Of a stretch of DNA of 64,000 bases, positions 55,062-63,165 are shown piece by piece. The stretch's first letter is position 1. Each line of letters starts with the position of its first letter. The DNA is from Billgrantia tianxiuensis. GTDB lineage: Bacteria > Pseudomonadota > Gammaproteobacteria > Pseudomonadales > Halomonadaceae. The stretch spans positions 620,001 to 684,000 of the forward strand of contig NZ_CP035042.1 of the NCBI RefSeq assembly GCF_009834345.1, given 5' to 3'. The notes beneath the pieces are model-generated. The model was not told the origin of the DNA. It worked only from the letters and a program-made list of their open reading frames with translations, and did no database searches. The translations under genes were made by a program, and so were the position numbers.

Positions 55062-55837
55062 CCCCAAGGACCCTGAGCTGCCAGGTGACGGCGGTGGAGG
55101 ACCTGACCCCCGACGTGTTCCGCGTACGCCTGGAAGGGCGCGCCGAGGCCATGGCCCATGAGCCGGGTCAGTATCTCGAGCTCAAGTTGGACGACGAGAC
55201 CTGGGTGCCGTTCTCCATTGCCAGTGCGCATGTCGGTGACGGTACGCTGGAACTGCATATCCAGCACTGGCCGGAGCGCGAGAACTCCGCCCGGCTGCGC
55301 GAACTGATCGTGGTGGCGCACCATCTGACGGTGCGACTGCCGGGCGGCGACTGCGTGCTGGATACCACTAGCCGGCGCCCGCTACTGTTGATTGCCGCCG
55401 GTACCGGTTTCGCCCAGTTGAAGGCGATCGTCGAGGCCTCGCTGCACGAGGCGCCTGAACGACCCATCGAGCTGTGGTGGGCCGCCCGCGAGCGGCGTGA
55501 TCTCTATCTCGAGAGCCTGCCGCGGCAGTGGGCCGAGCAGCACGAAAACGTGCGCTTCCATGTGGTCACCGAGGCAGTGCCGGAGCCGCCGGTGTCCGGT
55601 GAGCGCATTCAGGGCCACCTGGGCCGCATCGACCAGGCATTGGCCAGCGGGCTCGAAGACGTCAGTGGCTACGATGTCTATCTTTCCGGCTCGCCGGGCA
55701 TGGTCTATGCCTGTGTCGACGTACTGGCCTCGCTGGGTCTGGAGCCGAACCGGGTATTCTCCGACGTCTTCGCCTATGCACCGCGCCAGCCGCTGGTGCC
55801 CACCGCCGGGGTGTTGCGCAGGGGGAGTGCGCGGTGA
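55058..55837 (+). CDS. NAD(P)H-flavin reductase, Fre-like
   Basis: 259-residue ferredoxin-reductase-superfamily protein without iron-sulfur cysteines. FAD/FMN-binding segment [13 protein letters not shown] (usual R-x-Y-S replaced by VPFSIAS), [11 protein letters not shown], nicotinamide segment [17 protein letters not shown] and [17 protein letters not shown]. coli fre is also next to ubiD, where it may supply reduced flavin for prenyl-FMN cofactor formation (inference). Overlaps ubiD by 4 bp (ATGA) and folM by 4 bp (GTGA). Confidence 0.85.
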   Translation: MTPRTLSCQVTAVEDLTPDVFRVRLEGRAEAMAHEPGQYLELKLDDETWVPFSIASAHVGDGTLELHIQHWPERENSARLRELIVVAHHLTVRLPGGDCVLDTTSRRPLLLIAAGTGFAQLKAIVEASLHEAPERPIELWWAARERRDLYLESLPRQWAEQHENVRFHVVTEAVPEPPVSGERIQGHLGRIDQALASGLEDVSGYDVYLSGSPGMVYACVDVLASLGLEPNRVFSDVFAYAPRQPLVPTAGVLRRGSAR

Positions 55838-56547
55838 GCGCCTCGCCGATCCTGGTCACCGGGGGTGCCCAGCGCCTGGGGCGTCACTGCGCCGAGCGCC
55901 TGGCCGAGGATGGGCACCCGGTGATCATCAGTTATCGCCGCGAGCGCCCCGAGCTCGAGGCTCTGCGCAGCCGAGGCATCGTCACCCTGCAGGCGGATTT
56001 CTCCAGCGAGGCGGGAATTCTCGATTTCATCGCTAGGCTCAAGGACGAAACGGGTTCGTTGCGGGCCATCGTGCACAACGCCAGCGACTGGGCGCCGGAC
56101 AGCCAGGATGACGAGGCCGGGGCTGCTTTCGAGCGGCTGTTTCGCATCCACATGCAGGCCCCCTACCTGATCAACCTGCACTGCCGCGAGCTGCTCGAGG
56201 CGTGTGGTGAGCCCCAGCGCGACATTGTGCACATGACCGACTACGTGGTGCAGAAAGGTTCGAAGAAACATGCGGCCTACGCTGCCACCAAGGCGGGTCT
56301 GGCCAACCTGACGCTCTCGTTCGCAGCCATGTACGCTCCCCGGATCCAGGTCAATTCCATCGCACCGGCGCTGATCATGCTAGGCGAGGGCGACGACGAG
56401 GACTATGTCGAGAAGGCCAAGGCCAAGTCGGCCATGGGAATGGTGCCGGGGCCGGGTGTGATCTACCAGAGCCTGCGCTACCTGCTCGACAACCGCTACG
56501 TGACCGGAATCACCTTGCCGGTCGATGGCGGGCGCCACCTCCGTTAG
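55834..56547 (+). CDS. folM: Dihydromonapterin reductase FolM (SDR family)
   Basis: 237-residue short-chain dehydrogenase. Cofactor loop ITGG-type VTGGAQRLGRHCAERL with Arg after the glycines (NADPH preference), HNASDW, and catalytic Tyr/Lys in AAYAATKAGLANLT. Wording fits FolM, which reduces dihydromonapterin and weakly dihydrofolate, over generic fatty-acid SDRs. Starts with GTG at 55834. Its substrate is a tetrahydropterin cofactor used by phenylalanine hydroxylase in pseudomonads, a possible metabolic tie to the aromatic gene downstream (speculative). Confidence 0.85.
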   Translation: MSASPILVTGGAQRLGRHCAERLAEDGHPVIISYRRERPELEALRSRGIVTLQADFSSEAGILDFIARLKDETGSLRAIVHNASDWAPDSQDDEAGAAFERLFRIHMQAPYLINLHCRELLEACGEPQRDIVHMTDYVVQKGSKKHAAYAATKAGLANLTLSFAAMYAPRIQVNSIAPALIMLGEGDDEDYVEKAKAKSAMGMVPGPGVIYQSLRYLLDNRYVTGITLPVDGGRHLR

Positions 56548-56585
56548 AATAGCTTTCCCCCTGATACTCATAACGAGGTTTTGCC

Positions 56586-56711
56586 ATGGCGAACGACCCT
56601 AATTTCAAGGATGACAGCGGACTGCTGTCGATCGTGCTGGGCCTGATGGTACTGGTCAGCATGACTGCCTTGCCCGCGACCATCGGCTGGTATCAGGTGA
56701 TCGCCGGCTGA
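56586..56711 (+). CDS. 41-residue single-span membrane microprotein
   Basis: Small ORF: a charged N-terminus (MANDPNFKDDSG), one hydrophobic helix of ~20 residues (LLSIVLGLMVLVSMTALPAT) and a short tail (IGWYQVIAG). ACGAGGT lies ~9 nt before the ATG. It lies 38 bp after folM and 64 bp before the first aromatic leader. Not recognised. Its coding nature is inferred from the coherent transmembrane composition and ribosome site. Confidence 0.6.
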   Translation: MANDPNFKDDSGLLSIVLGLMVLVSMTALPATIGWYQVIAG

Positions 56712-56721
56712 CAGGCGGCGC

Positions 56722-56750
56722 TTGCCAAGCCTGCGCCGATCCGGCACGAT
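56722..56750 (+). promoter_or_regulatory. Possible promoter of the aromatic leader / DAHP synthase transcript
   Basis: TTGCCA 56722-56727, a 17-bp spacer, CACGAT 56745-56750. The -10 is weak (3/6). A start near 56757 would leave ~19 nt before leader peptide 1, as in known attenuator transcripts. Confidence 0.35.
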
Positions 56751-56775
56751 GAAGCCAGAACATCGGGAGACGACC

Positions 56776-56907
56776 ATGACACCGAAACTGAGCCTGCCCC
56801 TTGCTGTGTCCTACCGCGCCCCGCGTGCGGTGGCTGCGCATGGCGCCGGCTTCGGTGGCCAGTATTGGTATTGGTTTAGTTCCGGTGTGCCGGCGGCTGG
56901 GTCCTGA
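56776..56907 (+). CDS. Aromatic leader peptide 1 (Y-W-Y-W-F attenuator peptide)
   Basis: 43-residue ORF with GGGAGA 5 nt before its ATG. The control codons are residues 30-34, Tyr-Trp-Tyr-Trp-Phe (56863-56877), five aromatic codons in a row; an earlier Phe (26) and Tyr (13) are isolated. The peptide is otherwise low-complexity Ala/Gly/Pro. Directly behind it come a strong hairpin that overlaps its stop codon (56884-56932) and a terminator (56953-56986), the standard layout of a ribosome-stalling attenuator. Scarcity of charged tRNA-Tyr, -Trp or -Phe should stall translation here. Too short for standard gene callers. Confidence 0.82.
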   Translation: MTPKLSLPLAVSYRAPRAVAAHGAGFGGQYWYWFSSGVPAAGS

Positions 56908-56932
56908 GCGAGGACAGCCGCGAAGGCACACC
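56884..56932 (+). promoter_or_regulatory. Pause/anti-antiterminator hairpin of the attenuator
   Basis: Three stacked stems: GGTGTGCC 56884-56891 with GGCACACC 56925-56932, GCGGCT with AGCCGC, and GTCCT 56901-56905 with AGGAC 56911-56915. The 5' arm lies within the last codons of leader 1, so a ribosome stalled at the Tyr/Trp codons would keep it open. Confidence 0.65.
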
Positions 56933-56937
56933 CTAAC

Positions 56938-56990
56938 CGGGTTGCCTCCCATAAAACCCCCGGTCGGCAACCCGACCGGGGGTTTTGCGT
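56938..56990 (+). terminator. Attenuator terminator with competing antiterminator
   Basis: Terminator: AAAACCCCCGGTCGG 56953-56967, loop CAAC, CCGACCGGGGGTTTT 56972-56986, fifteen perfect pairs. Competing pairing: CGGGTTGCC 56938-56946 is perfectly complementary to GGCAACCCG 56966-56974, which spans the terminator loop and both inner arms. Only one of the two can form. Confidence 0.8.
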
Positions 56991-57037
56991 TGGTCGCCCG
57001 GTGTTCGCCCGATACCATCAACCAGAGGAGATGCGCC

Positions 57038-57202
57038 ATGACCGCACGCCGCGCCACTTTCGCCGCCTACGCCCATCACGCCTATTACGGCTGGGACTAT
57101 GGCTGGCGATTTAGCGCCGCGCGGTCGGTCCAGTGCGCCACCTCCGACCGTGAGATGACCGGTGGCATGACGACACGATGTTTGCCGACCTCACGGAGTT
57201 GA
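57038..57202 (+). CDS. Aromatic leader peptide 2
   Basis: 54-residue ORF with AGAGGAG 7 nt before its ATG, a better ribosome site than many genes here. Aromatic codons cluster at residues 8-25: Phe8, Tyr11, Tyr16, Tyr17, Trp19, Tyr21, Trp23, Phe25, plus two His (13, 14). It ends with TGA at 57200-57202, 5 nt before the DAHP synthase ATG, so its translation can be coupled to that gene. It contains the DAHP synthase ribosome site within its last codons. No T-tract terminator follows it, so control is probably at translation. Confidence 0.75.
   Translation: MTARRATFAAYAHHAYYGWDYGWRFSAARSVQCATSDREMTGGMTTRCLPTSRS
57122..57196 (+). promoter_or_regulatory. Alternative hairpins that can mask the DAHP synthase ribosome site
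   Basis: Hairpin X: CGGTCGG 57122-57128 with CCGACCG 57144-57150. Hairpin Y: CCGTGAG 57148-57154 with CTCACGG 57190-57196, which covers part of the CGGAG ribosome site. X and Y share bases 57148-57150 and so exclude each other. A third pairing, GCCACC 57137-57142 with GGTGGC 57161-57166, also competes. Fold energies were not computed. Confidence 0.5.
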
Positions 57203-57207
57203 CTATC

Positions 57208-58290
57208 ATGAACGCCCCCGCATCTCTTGCCCAACGCCTGGCCGATGACCATGCCGATCTCGATATTTCCCGTGCCAGCCGGGTCGAAATGACGCTACCC
57301 ACGCCCGGCGAGCTGCGTCGCCGACTGCCTGTGGCGCCCCTCGTGGCCGAACGCCTGCACAGCCAGCGCCGCGCCATCCAGGACATCGTCAGCGGCCGTG
57401 ACGACCGCATGCTAGTGGTGGTGGGGCCCTGCTCGATCCATGACCCTCTGGCTGCCCTGGAGTATGCTCACCGTCTGGCCGAGTTGGTGCCGCAGGTAAG
57501 TGATCGCCTGCTGCCGGTCATGCGGGTCTATGTGGAGAAACCGCGTACCACGGTAGGCTGGAAAGGACTTGCCTACGACCCTGACCTGGACGGCAGCGGC
57601 GACATGGCCCGCGGCCTGCACCTGTCGCGCCATTTGATGCACGAAGTCGCGACGCTTGGCTTGCCGGTGGCCACCGAAGTGCTGCAGCCGATGCTGGCCG
57701 CCTATCTCGATGACTTGCTGGCCTGGGTTGCCATCGGTGCGCGTACCACCGAATCGCAGCTGCATCGCGAACTCGCTAGTGGTCTCGAGGCCGCGGTGGG
57801 TTTCAAGAACGCCACCAGTGGCGACGTACAGGTTGCAGTGGACGCCATTCGTGCGGCAGCGCATCCGCACCAGCACTTCGGTCTCGACGACCAGGGCCGC
57901 CCGGCGCTGCGTGAGACCTCGGGCAATCGACATGCTCACGTGGTGCTGCGGGGAGGCCGCCACGGCCCTAATCACGACAGTGTTTCGGTCGGCGAGGCCC
58001 GCCGGACGCTGGAACGGGCCGGGTTGCCCGCGCGCTTGATGGTCGACTGCAGCCATGCCAATGCGTGCAAGGATCATCGGCGCCAGGCCGAGGTGTTGCG
58101 TGACGTGGTGGCGCAGCGCCTGCGTGGCGAAACGGCCCTGATGGGGCTGATGCTCGAGAGTCACCTGGAAGAAGGGCGCCAGGAACTTGCTCCTGGCACG
58201 CTGCGCCATGGCGTCTCGGTGACCGACCCCTGCCTGGGCTGGCAGGAGACCGAGGCGCTGCTGCTGGAAGCCGCCGGGCGGCTGCGCTGA
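57208..58290 (+). CDS. aroF: 3-deoxy-7-phosphoheptulonate (DAHP) synthase, class I
   Basis: Condenses PEP and erythrose-4-P, the entry step of the shikimate pathway. 360 residues with the AroF/G/H landmarks: VVVGPCSIHDPLAALEYA (~residue 71), MRVYVEKPRTTVGWKGL and DPDLDGS, IGARTTESQLHRELASGL, GFKNATSGDVQVA, and the metal Cys/His segment VDCSHANACKDH near residue 270. Which aromatic acid inhibits it cannot be read with certainty; the symbol is by family. The ATG at 57208 has CGGAG 8 nt upstream; an in-frame ATG at 57178 lies inside leader 2 and is rejected. Expression is evidently set by the two leaders before it. Confidence 0.92.
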   Translation: MNAPASLAQRLADDHADLDISRASRVEMTLPTPGELRRRLPVAPLVAERLHSQRRAIQDIVSGRDDRMLVVVGPCSIHDPLAALEYAHRLAELVPQVSDRLLPVMRVYVEKPRTTVGWKGLAYDPDLDGSGDMARGLHLSRHLMHEVATLGLPVATEVLQPMLAAYLDDLLAWVAIGARTTESQLHRELASGLEAAVGFKNATSGDVQVAVDAIRAAAHPHQHFGLDDQGRPALRETSGNRHAHVVLRGGRHGPNHDSVSVGEARRTLERAGLPARLMVDCSHANACKDHRRQAEVLRDVVAQRLRGETALMGLMLESHLEEGRQELAPGTLRHGVSVTDPCLGWQETEALLLEAAGRLR

Positions 58291-58328
58291 GCCGGACAAC
58301 TGGCTCGGGAGGCCTGTACTCGCCGTGG

Positions 58329-58353
58329 CGATGCCGGGATAATCCCGGCATCG
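58329..58353 (+). terminator. Hairpin after the DAHP synthase gene
   Basis: CGATGCCGGGA 58329-58339 pairs perfectly with TCCCGGCATCG 58343-58353, loop TAA. No T tract, so either a weak terminator or an mRNA 3'-end stem. Confidence 0.5.
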
Positions 58354-58372
58354 CTGCTACAGGAGCTCCCGC

Positions 58373-58885
58373 ATGCCGTTTACCTTCGAACACCACGACC
58401 CCGAGACCTATCGCCGCAAGGCGAGGATCATCAGCGTCGTCATGGCGGGACAGCTGATCGTCTTCGGCATGCTGTTCGCCCAACTGCTGACCGCCACCTT
58501 CGGCTCCAGCCTGTGGCTCAACGCCCTGGGTGTCTTTCTCGGCCTGCTGGCGACCAGCCTGACCTTCGCCGTGCTGCGCGAGCGGCCATGGATGCGAGAG
58601 ATGCGCTACGTGTGGCAGCTAAAGCATCATCTCTCGCGGCTCAGCGGCTACCTCGCCACCCTGCGTCGTGAAATGGATCAGGGCAACGGCGTCGCCCTTC
58701 ATCTGATGACCGCCTATCACCAGGGCATGGCGCAGTTAGCCGAACTCAACGGCCGCACCCTGGACGACGACGGCGAACTGCTCGGCGAGCGTGCCAGGAT
58801 CCGGCACCTACGCGAGGAACGGGGGCTGCCTGAGCGGATCGAGGGGTTCGACCCCCATGACCTGGCCGCTTTCCGCAAGAGCTGA
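58373..58885 (+). CDS. DUF3087-like two-span membrane protein
   Basis: 170 residues: a short N-terminus (FTFEHHDPETYRRKARI), two membrane helices (~residues 20-42 and 48-68), and a ~100-residue helical cytoplasmic domain (HHLSRLSGYLATLRREM, HLMTAYHQGMAQL). It fits the DUF3087 family by layout. The function is unknown. CAGGAG is ~8 nt before the ATG. It is convergent with ppk. Confidence 0.7.
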   Translation: MPFTFEHHDPETYRRKARIISVVMAGQLIVFGMLFAQLLTATFGSSLWLNALGVFLGLLATSLTFAVLRERPWMREMRYVWQLKHHLSRLSGYLATLRREMDQGNGVALHLMTAYHQGMAQLAELNGRTLDDDGELLGERARIRHLREERGLPERIEGFDPHDLAAFRKS

Positions 58886-58913
58886 AGAGGCCGTCCCGAG
58901 CGTTCAGCCTGGC

Positions 58914-61133
58914 TCAGACCTTGGTCGCGTAGGCGTAGAGCAGCGTTTCCTGGGCGCTGATCGGTGCGCTGTTCCCCGGCTGCTGCTTCAGGTAGCGACC
59001 GTCCGGCTGCAGCAGCCAGCTCTGGCAGTTGTCCACCAGGTAGGTTTCGAGATCCTTGCGCACTCGTTCGGCCTGCTTGCGGTCGAGGAGCGGGAAGGCG
59101 GTCTCGACCCGATGAAACATGTTGCGCGCCATGAAGTCGGCGCTCGAGCACCAGGTTTCCTCCTTGCCGTCATTGTGGAAGTGGAAGACCCGGGTGTGCT
59201 CGAGAAAGCGGCCGATGATCGAGCGCACGCGGATGTTCTCCGAGACTCCCGGCACGCCGGGGCGCAGGCAGCACATGCCGCGAATGATCAGCTCGCATTC
59301 GACGCCGGCCTGGGAGGCCCGATACAGCGCCTGGATCAGCTTCGGCTCGGTCAGCGAGTTGCACTTGATGATCAGCTGGGCGCGGCGGCCGCGACGGGCA
59401 TGCTCGGCCTCGCGCTCGATCATGGCGACTAGGCGCTCGTGAAGTGTGAAGGGCGCATGCAGCAGCCTGTCGATATGTTGTGCCCTACCCATGCCCGAGA
59501 GCTGCTGGAATACCTTGTGCACGTCGGCGCACAGCGCGGCATTGGCGGTGAGCAGGCTGTAGTCGGTGTACAGCCTGGCGGTGCGAGCATGGTAGTTGCC
59601 AGTGCCCAGATGGGCGTAATGGCGCAGTTTTCCCCGCTCGCGGCGTACGATGTGCATCATCTTGGCATGGGTCTTGTAGGCCATGACGCCATAGATGACG
59701 ATGGCTCCCGCCTCCTGCAGGCGTGAGGCGAGCGCCAGGTTGTCGGCTTCGTCGAAGCGTGCACGCAGCTCGATCACCACGGTGACCTCCTTGCCGTTGC
59801 TTGCCGCTTCCACCAAGGCGTTGACGATGGCTGAATCGGCCCCGGTACGGTAGAGGGTCTGCTTGATCGCCAGCACGTTGGGGTCGCGGGCCGCCTCGCG
59901 GAGCAAATCTTCTACCGGAGAGAAGGCCTGGAAGGGGTGGTGCAGCAGGATATCGCTGCCAGCGATGGCCTCGAACAGGCTCGCTTTCTTGCGCAGCGCC
60001 TTGGGCAGCCCCGGCGTGAAGGGGCGGTAGCGCAGATCGGGTCGCTCCAGATCGCCCAGCGCCGAGATCATGCGCGTCAGGTTCACCGGGCCATTGACGC
60101 GATATAGATCGCTCTGTTCGAGCTCGAACTGCTTGAGCAGGAAGGCGGCTAGTTCCTCGGGGCAGTTGTCGGCGACTTCCAGTCGCACGCCGCTGCCATA
60201 GCGCCTGGCCAGCAGCTCGCCGCGCAGCGCCGAAGCCAGGTCGGAAACCTCCTCGGGGTCCATCGAGAGGTCGGCGTTGCGGGTCAGGCGGAACTGGTAG
60301 CAGCCGCGTACCGTCATGCCGGGGAAGACCTCCGCAGCATGAGCGTGGATCATCGACGACAGGAACACGAACTCCTGGAAGTCCGCCTCGCAGAGTTCAC
60401 CGGGTAGCGCGATGACCCGCGGCAGCGAGCGCGGTGCCGGGAGGATCGCCAGCCCGCCCTTGCGGCCGAAGGCATCCTTGCCTTCCAGCTCGACGATGAA
60501 GTTGAGGCTCTTGTTGACCAGTCGCGGGAAAGGGTGCGATGGGTCCAACCCGATCGGGCTGATTACCGGTACGATCTCGCTCTCGAAGAAGGCGCGAATC
60601 CAGGCCTGCTGTGCCTCGGTCCACTCGTTGCGGCGGCGAAAGCGCAGCCTCTGGGCCTCGAGGGCAGGGATCAGAACCTCGTTGAGGATCTGGTACTGAC
60701 GATCGACCTGCTCGTGCACGACCTGGGAGATCTCGGCCAGCAGTTGACGCGGCAGGCGGCCGTCGGCGCCTGTGGTTTCGTCGCCCAAGGCGACCTGATG
60801 CTTGAGGCCGGCGACCCGGATCTCGAAGAACTCGTCCAGGTTGGACGAGAAGATCAGCAGGAACATCAGCCGGTTGAGCAGCGGATGTGCCTCATCCAGA
60901 GCCTGCTCGAGCACGCGTACGTTGAACTGCAGGTGCGAGAGCTCGCGGTTGAAGTAGAGCGTCGGGTCGCCCAGGTCGGCCACGGAGTCGGGCTGGGATT
61001 TGGGCTTGACGCCGGCATGGCCCTGGTTGAGGCGCGGTGCGGCCGGTTCGAGGGTCGTCTCGTCGGCTCCGCCGCCAGGCGTTTCGATTTCCGTTGGTGC
61101 AAGGGGGCCGGCAGGGCCGGGCACATCTACCAT
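58914..61133 (-). CDS. ppk1: Polyphosphate kinase Ppk1
   Basis: Polymerises the ATP gamma-phosphate into polyphosphate. 739 residues, with a ~55-residue non-conserved N-terminal tail, then YFNRELSHLQFNVRVLEQA, FLLIFSSNLDEFFEIRVAG, the phospho-His in VMAYKTHAKMMHIVRRE, HLGTGNYHARTARLYTD, the second phospholipase-D-like His region and FHFHNDGKEETWCSSADFMARN. It ends 28 bp from the DUF3087 gene and starts 53 bp after hemB; ppk-hemB adjacency is shared with pseudomonads. Confidence 0.95.
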   Translation of the reverse strand: MVDVPGPAGPLAPTEIETPGGGADETTLEPAAPRLNQGHAGVKPKSQPDSVADLGDPTLYFNRELSHLQFNVRVLEQALDEAHPLLNRLMFLLIFSSNLDEFFEIRVAGLKHQVALGDETTGADGRLPRQLLAEISQVVHEQVDRQYQILNEVLIPALEAQRLRFRRRNEWTEAQQAWIRAFFESEIVPVISPIGLDPSHPFPRLVNKSLNFIVELEGKDAFGRKGGLAILPAPRSLPRVIALPGELCEADFQEFVFLSSMIHAHAAEVFPGMTVRGCYQFRLTRNADLSMDPEEVSDLASALRGELLARRYGSGVRLEVADNCPEELAAFLLKQFELEQSDLYRVNGPVNLTRMISALGDLERPDLRYRPFTPGLPKALRKKASLFEAIAGSDILLHHPFQAFSPVEDLLREAARDPNVLAIKQTLYRTGADSAIVNALVEAASNGKEVTVVIELRARFDEADNLALASRLQEAGAIVIYGVMAYKTHAKMMHIVRRERGKLRHYAHLGTGNYHARTARLYTDYSLLTANAALCADVHKVFQQLSGMGRAQHIDRLLHAPFTLHERLVAMIEREAEHARRGRRAQLIIKCNSLTEPKLIQALYRASQAGVECELIIRGMCCLRPGVPGVSENIRVRSIIGRFLEHTRVFHFHNDGKEETWCSSADFMARNMFHRVETAFPLLDRKQAERVRKDLETYLVDNCQSWLLQPDGRYLKQQPGNSAPISAQETLLYAYATKV

Positions 61134-61186
61134 AGCGCTCTCTCGTGGCTAAGCGGCAGAGTGCCCCGCTCGGTCGGGCTCCGCCG

Positions 61187-62200
<1,014 letters not shown>

Positions 62201-62332
62201 CTACTCCGGCTGTGGCCACTTCCACCATGTCGTCAGTTGGCGGCAGTGTGCCTGGGAAGAATGACGGTTCGATGACAAACGAAGTGTATTGTGTCGAGTA
62301 TATCAGTGCCGATCGAAGCGAAAAGCCGCGCC

Positions 62333-62361
62333 TTGTCGCACCCGGCACGACTCTCTAAAGT
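62333..62361 (+). promoter_or_regulatory. Possible elbB promoter
   Basis: TTGTCG 62333-62338, a 17-bp spacer, TAAAGT 62356-62361, ~60 bp before the elbB ATG in the hemB/elbB divergent gap. Confidence 0.4.
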
Positions 62362-62423
62362 GTTGGCTTCGGGATTCGAGGCATAGCCCTTCATTCGAGG
62401 CGCCTTACTACAAGGAGAAAGGC

Positions 62424-63086
62424 ATGAGCAAACAAGTGGCGGTCATCCTGTCGGGCTGCGGCGTTCAGGATGGTTCGGAGATCTACGAGACCACCCTGAC
62501 CTTGCTGCGTCTGGATCAACTGGGCATCGGCTATCGCTGCTTTGCACCGGACATCATGCAGCACCACGTGATCGACCATCGCAACGGCGAGGCGGTCGAG
62601 GGCGAGACGCGCAACGTGCTGCTGGAGTCGGCGCGGCTGGCGCGGGGCAACATAGCGCCGCTGGGGGAGCTCGAGGCCGATGAGTTCGATGCGGTGATCC
62701 TGCCCGGTGGCTTCGGCGCGGCCAAGAACCTGTCCAACTTCGCCGAAGCCGGCAGTGACATGGAGCCGCTGGCGGAACTGGTCGAGGCAGTGGCGCCCTT
62801 TCATGAGGCGCGCAAGCCGATCGGGCTGATGTGCATCGCGCCGGCGCTGGTGCCCAAGTTGCTGGGTCCGGGCATTGCCGTGACCATCGGCCACGATCCC
62901 GGTGTTGCCGGTGCGATCAGCTCGATGGGGGGGCTGCATCGCAGCTGTGGCGTCGAAGATATCGTGGTCGACTTCGAGAATCGTGTGGTGACCACCCCGG
63001 CCTACATGCTCGCCACGCGCATCGGTGAGGCCGCCACTGGCATCTTCAAACTGGTAGAGCGTATCGATGAGCTGATGGATCTGTAA
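62424..63086 (+). CDS. elbB: ElbB/YhbL-type glyoxalase (DJ-1/PfpI superfamily)
   Basis: 220 residues. Starts MSKQVAVILSGCGVQDGSEI, with PGGFGAAKNLSNFA and the nucleophile Cys in GLMCIAPAL (~residue 135), as in E. coli ElbB, which has weak glyoxalase activity and an old, uncertain link to isoprenoid synthesis. AAGGAG lies 6 nt before the ATG; the longer upstream frame is not conserved. Confidence 0.9.
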   Translation: MSKQVAVILSGCGVQDGSEIYETTLTLLRLDQLGIGYRCFAPDIMQHHVIDHRNGEAVEGETRNVLLESARLARGNIAPLGELEADEFDAVILPGGFGAAKNLSNFAEAGSDMEPLAELVEAVAPFHEARKPIGLMCIAPALVPKLLGPGIAVTIGHDPGVAGAISSMGGLHRSCGVEDIVVDFENRVVTTPAYMLATRIGEAATGIFKLVERIDELMDL

Positions 63087-63105
63087 CGCCGCGCTTCGCA
63101 TGCGC

Positions 63106-63140
63106 AGCGCCCCCGTTCGCTGGCGGACGGGGGCGCTTTA
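63106..63140. terminator. Bidirectional terminator between elbB and tatC
   Basis: AGCGCCCCCGT 63106-63116 pairs perfectly with ACGGGGGCGCT 63127-63137, followed by TTA. It sits between convergent elbB and tatC. Confidence 0.7.
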
Positions 63141-63165
63141 CGTTCATCGCCTGCTTGATGGTGGC

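Noticed and set aside
53424..55067. 547-residue open frame antisense to ubiD
   Set aside because: Shadow frame; ubiD has complete catalytic motifs on the plus strand.
57178..57207. Upstream ATG adding 10 residues to DAHP synthase
   Set aside because: It lies within leader 2, lacks a ribosome site, and the family starts near the downstream ATG, which has CGGAG in place.
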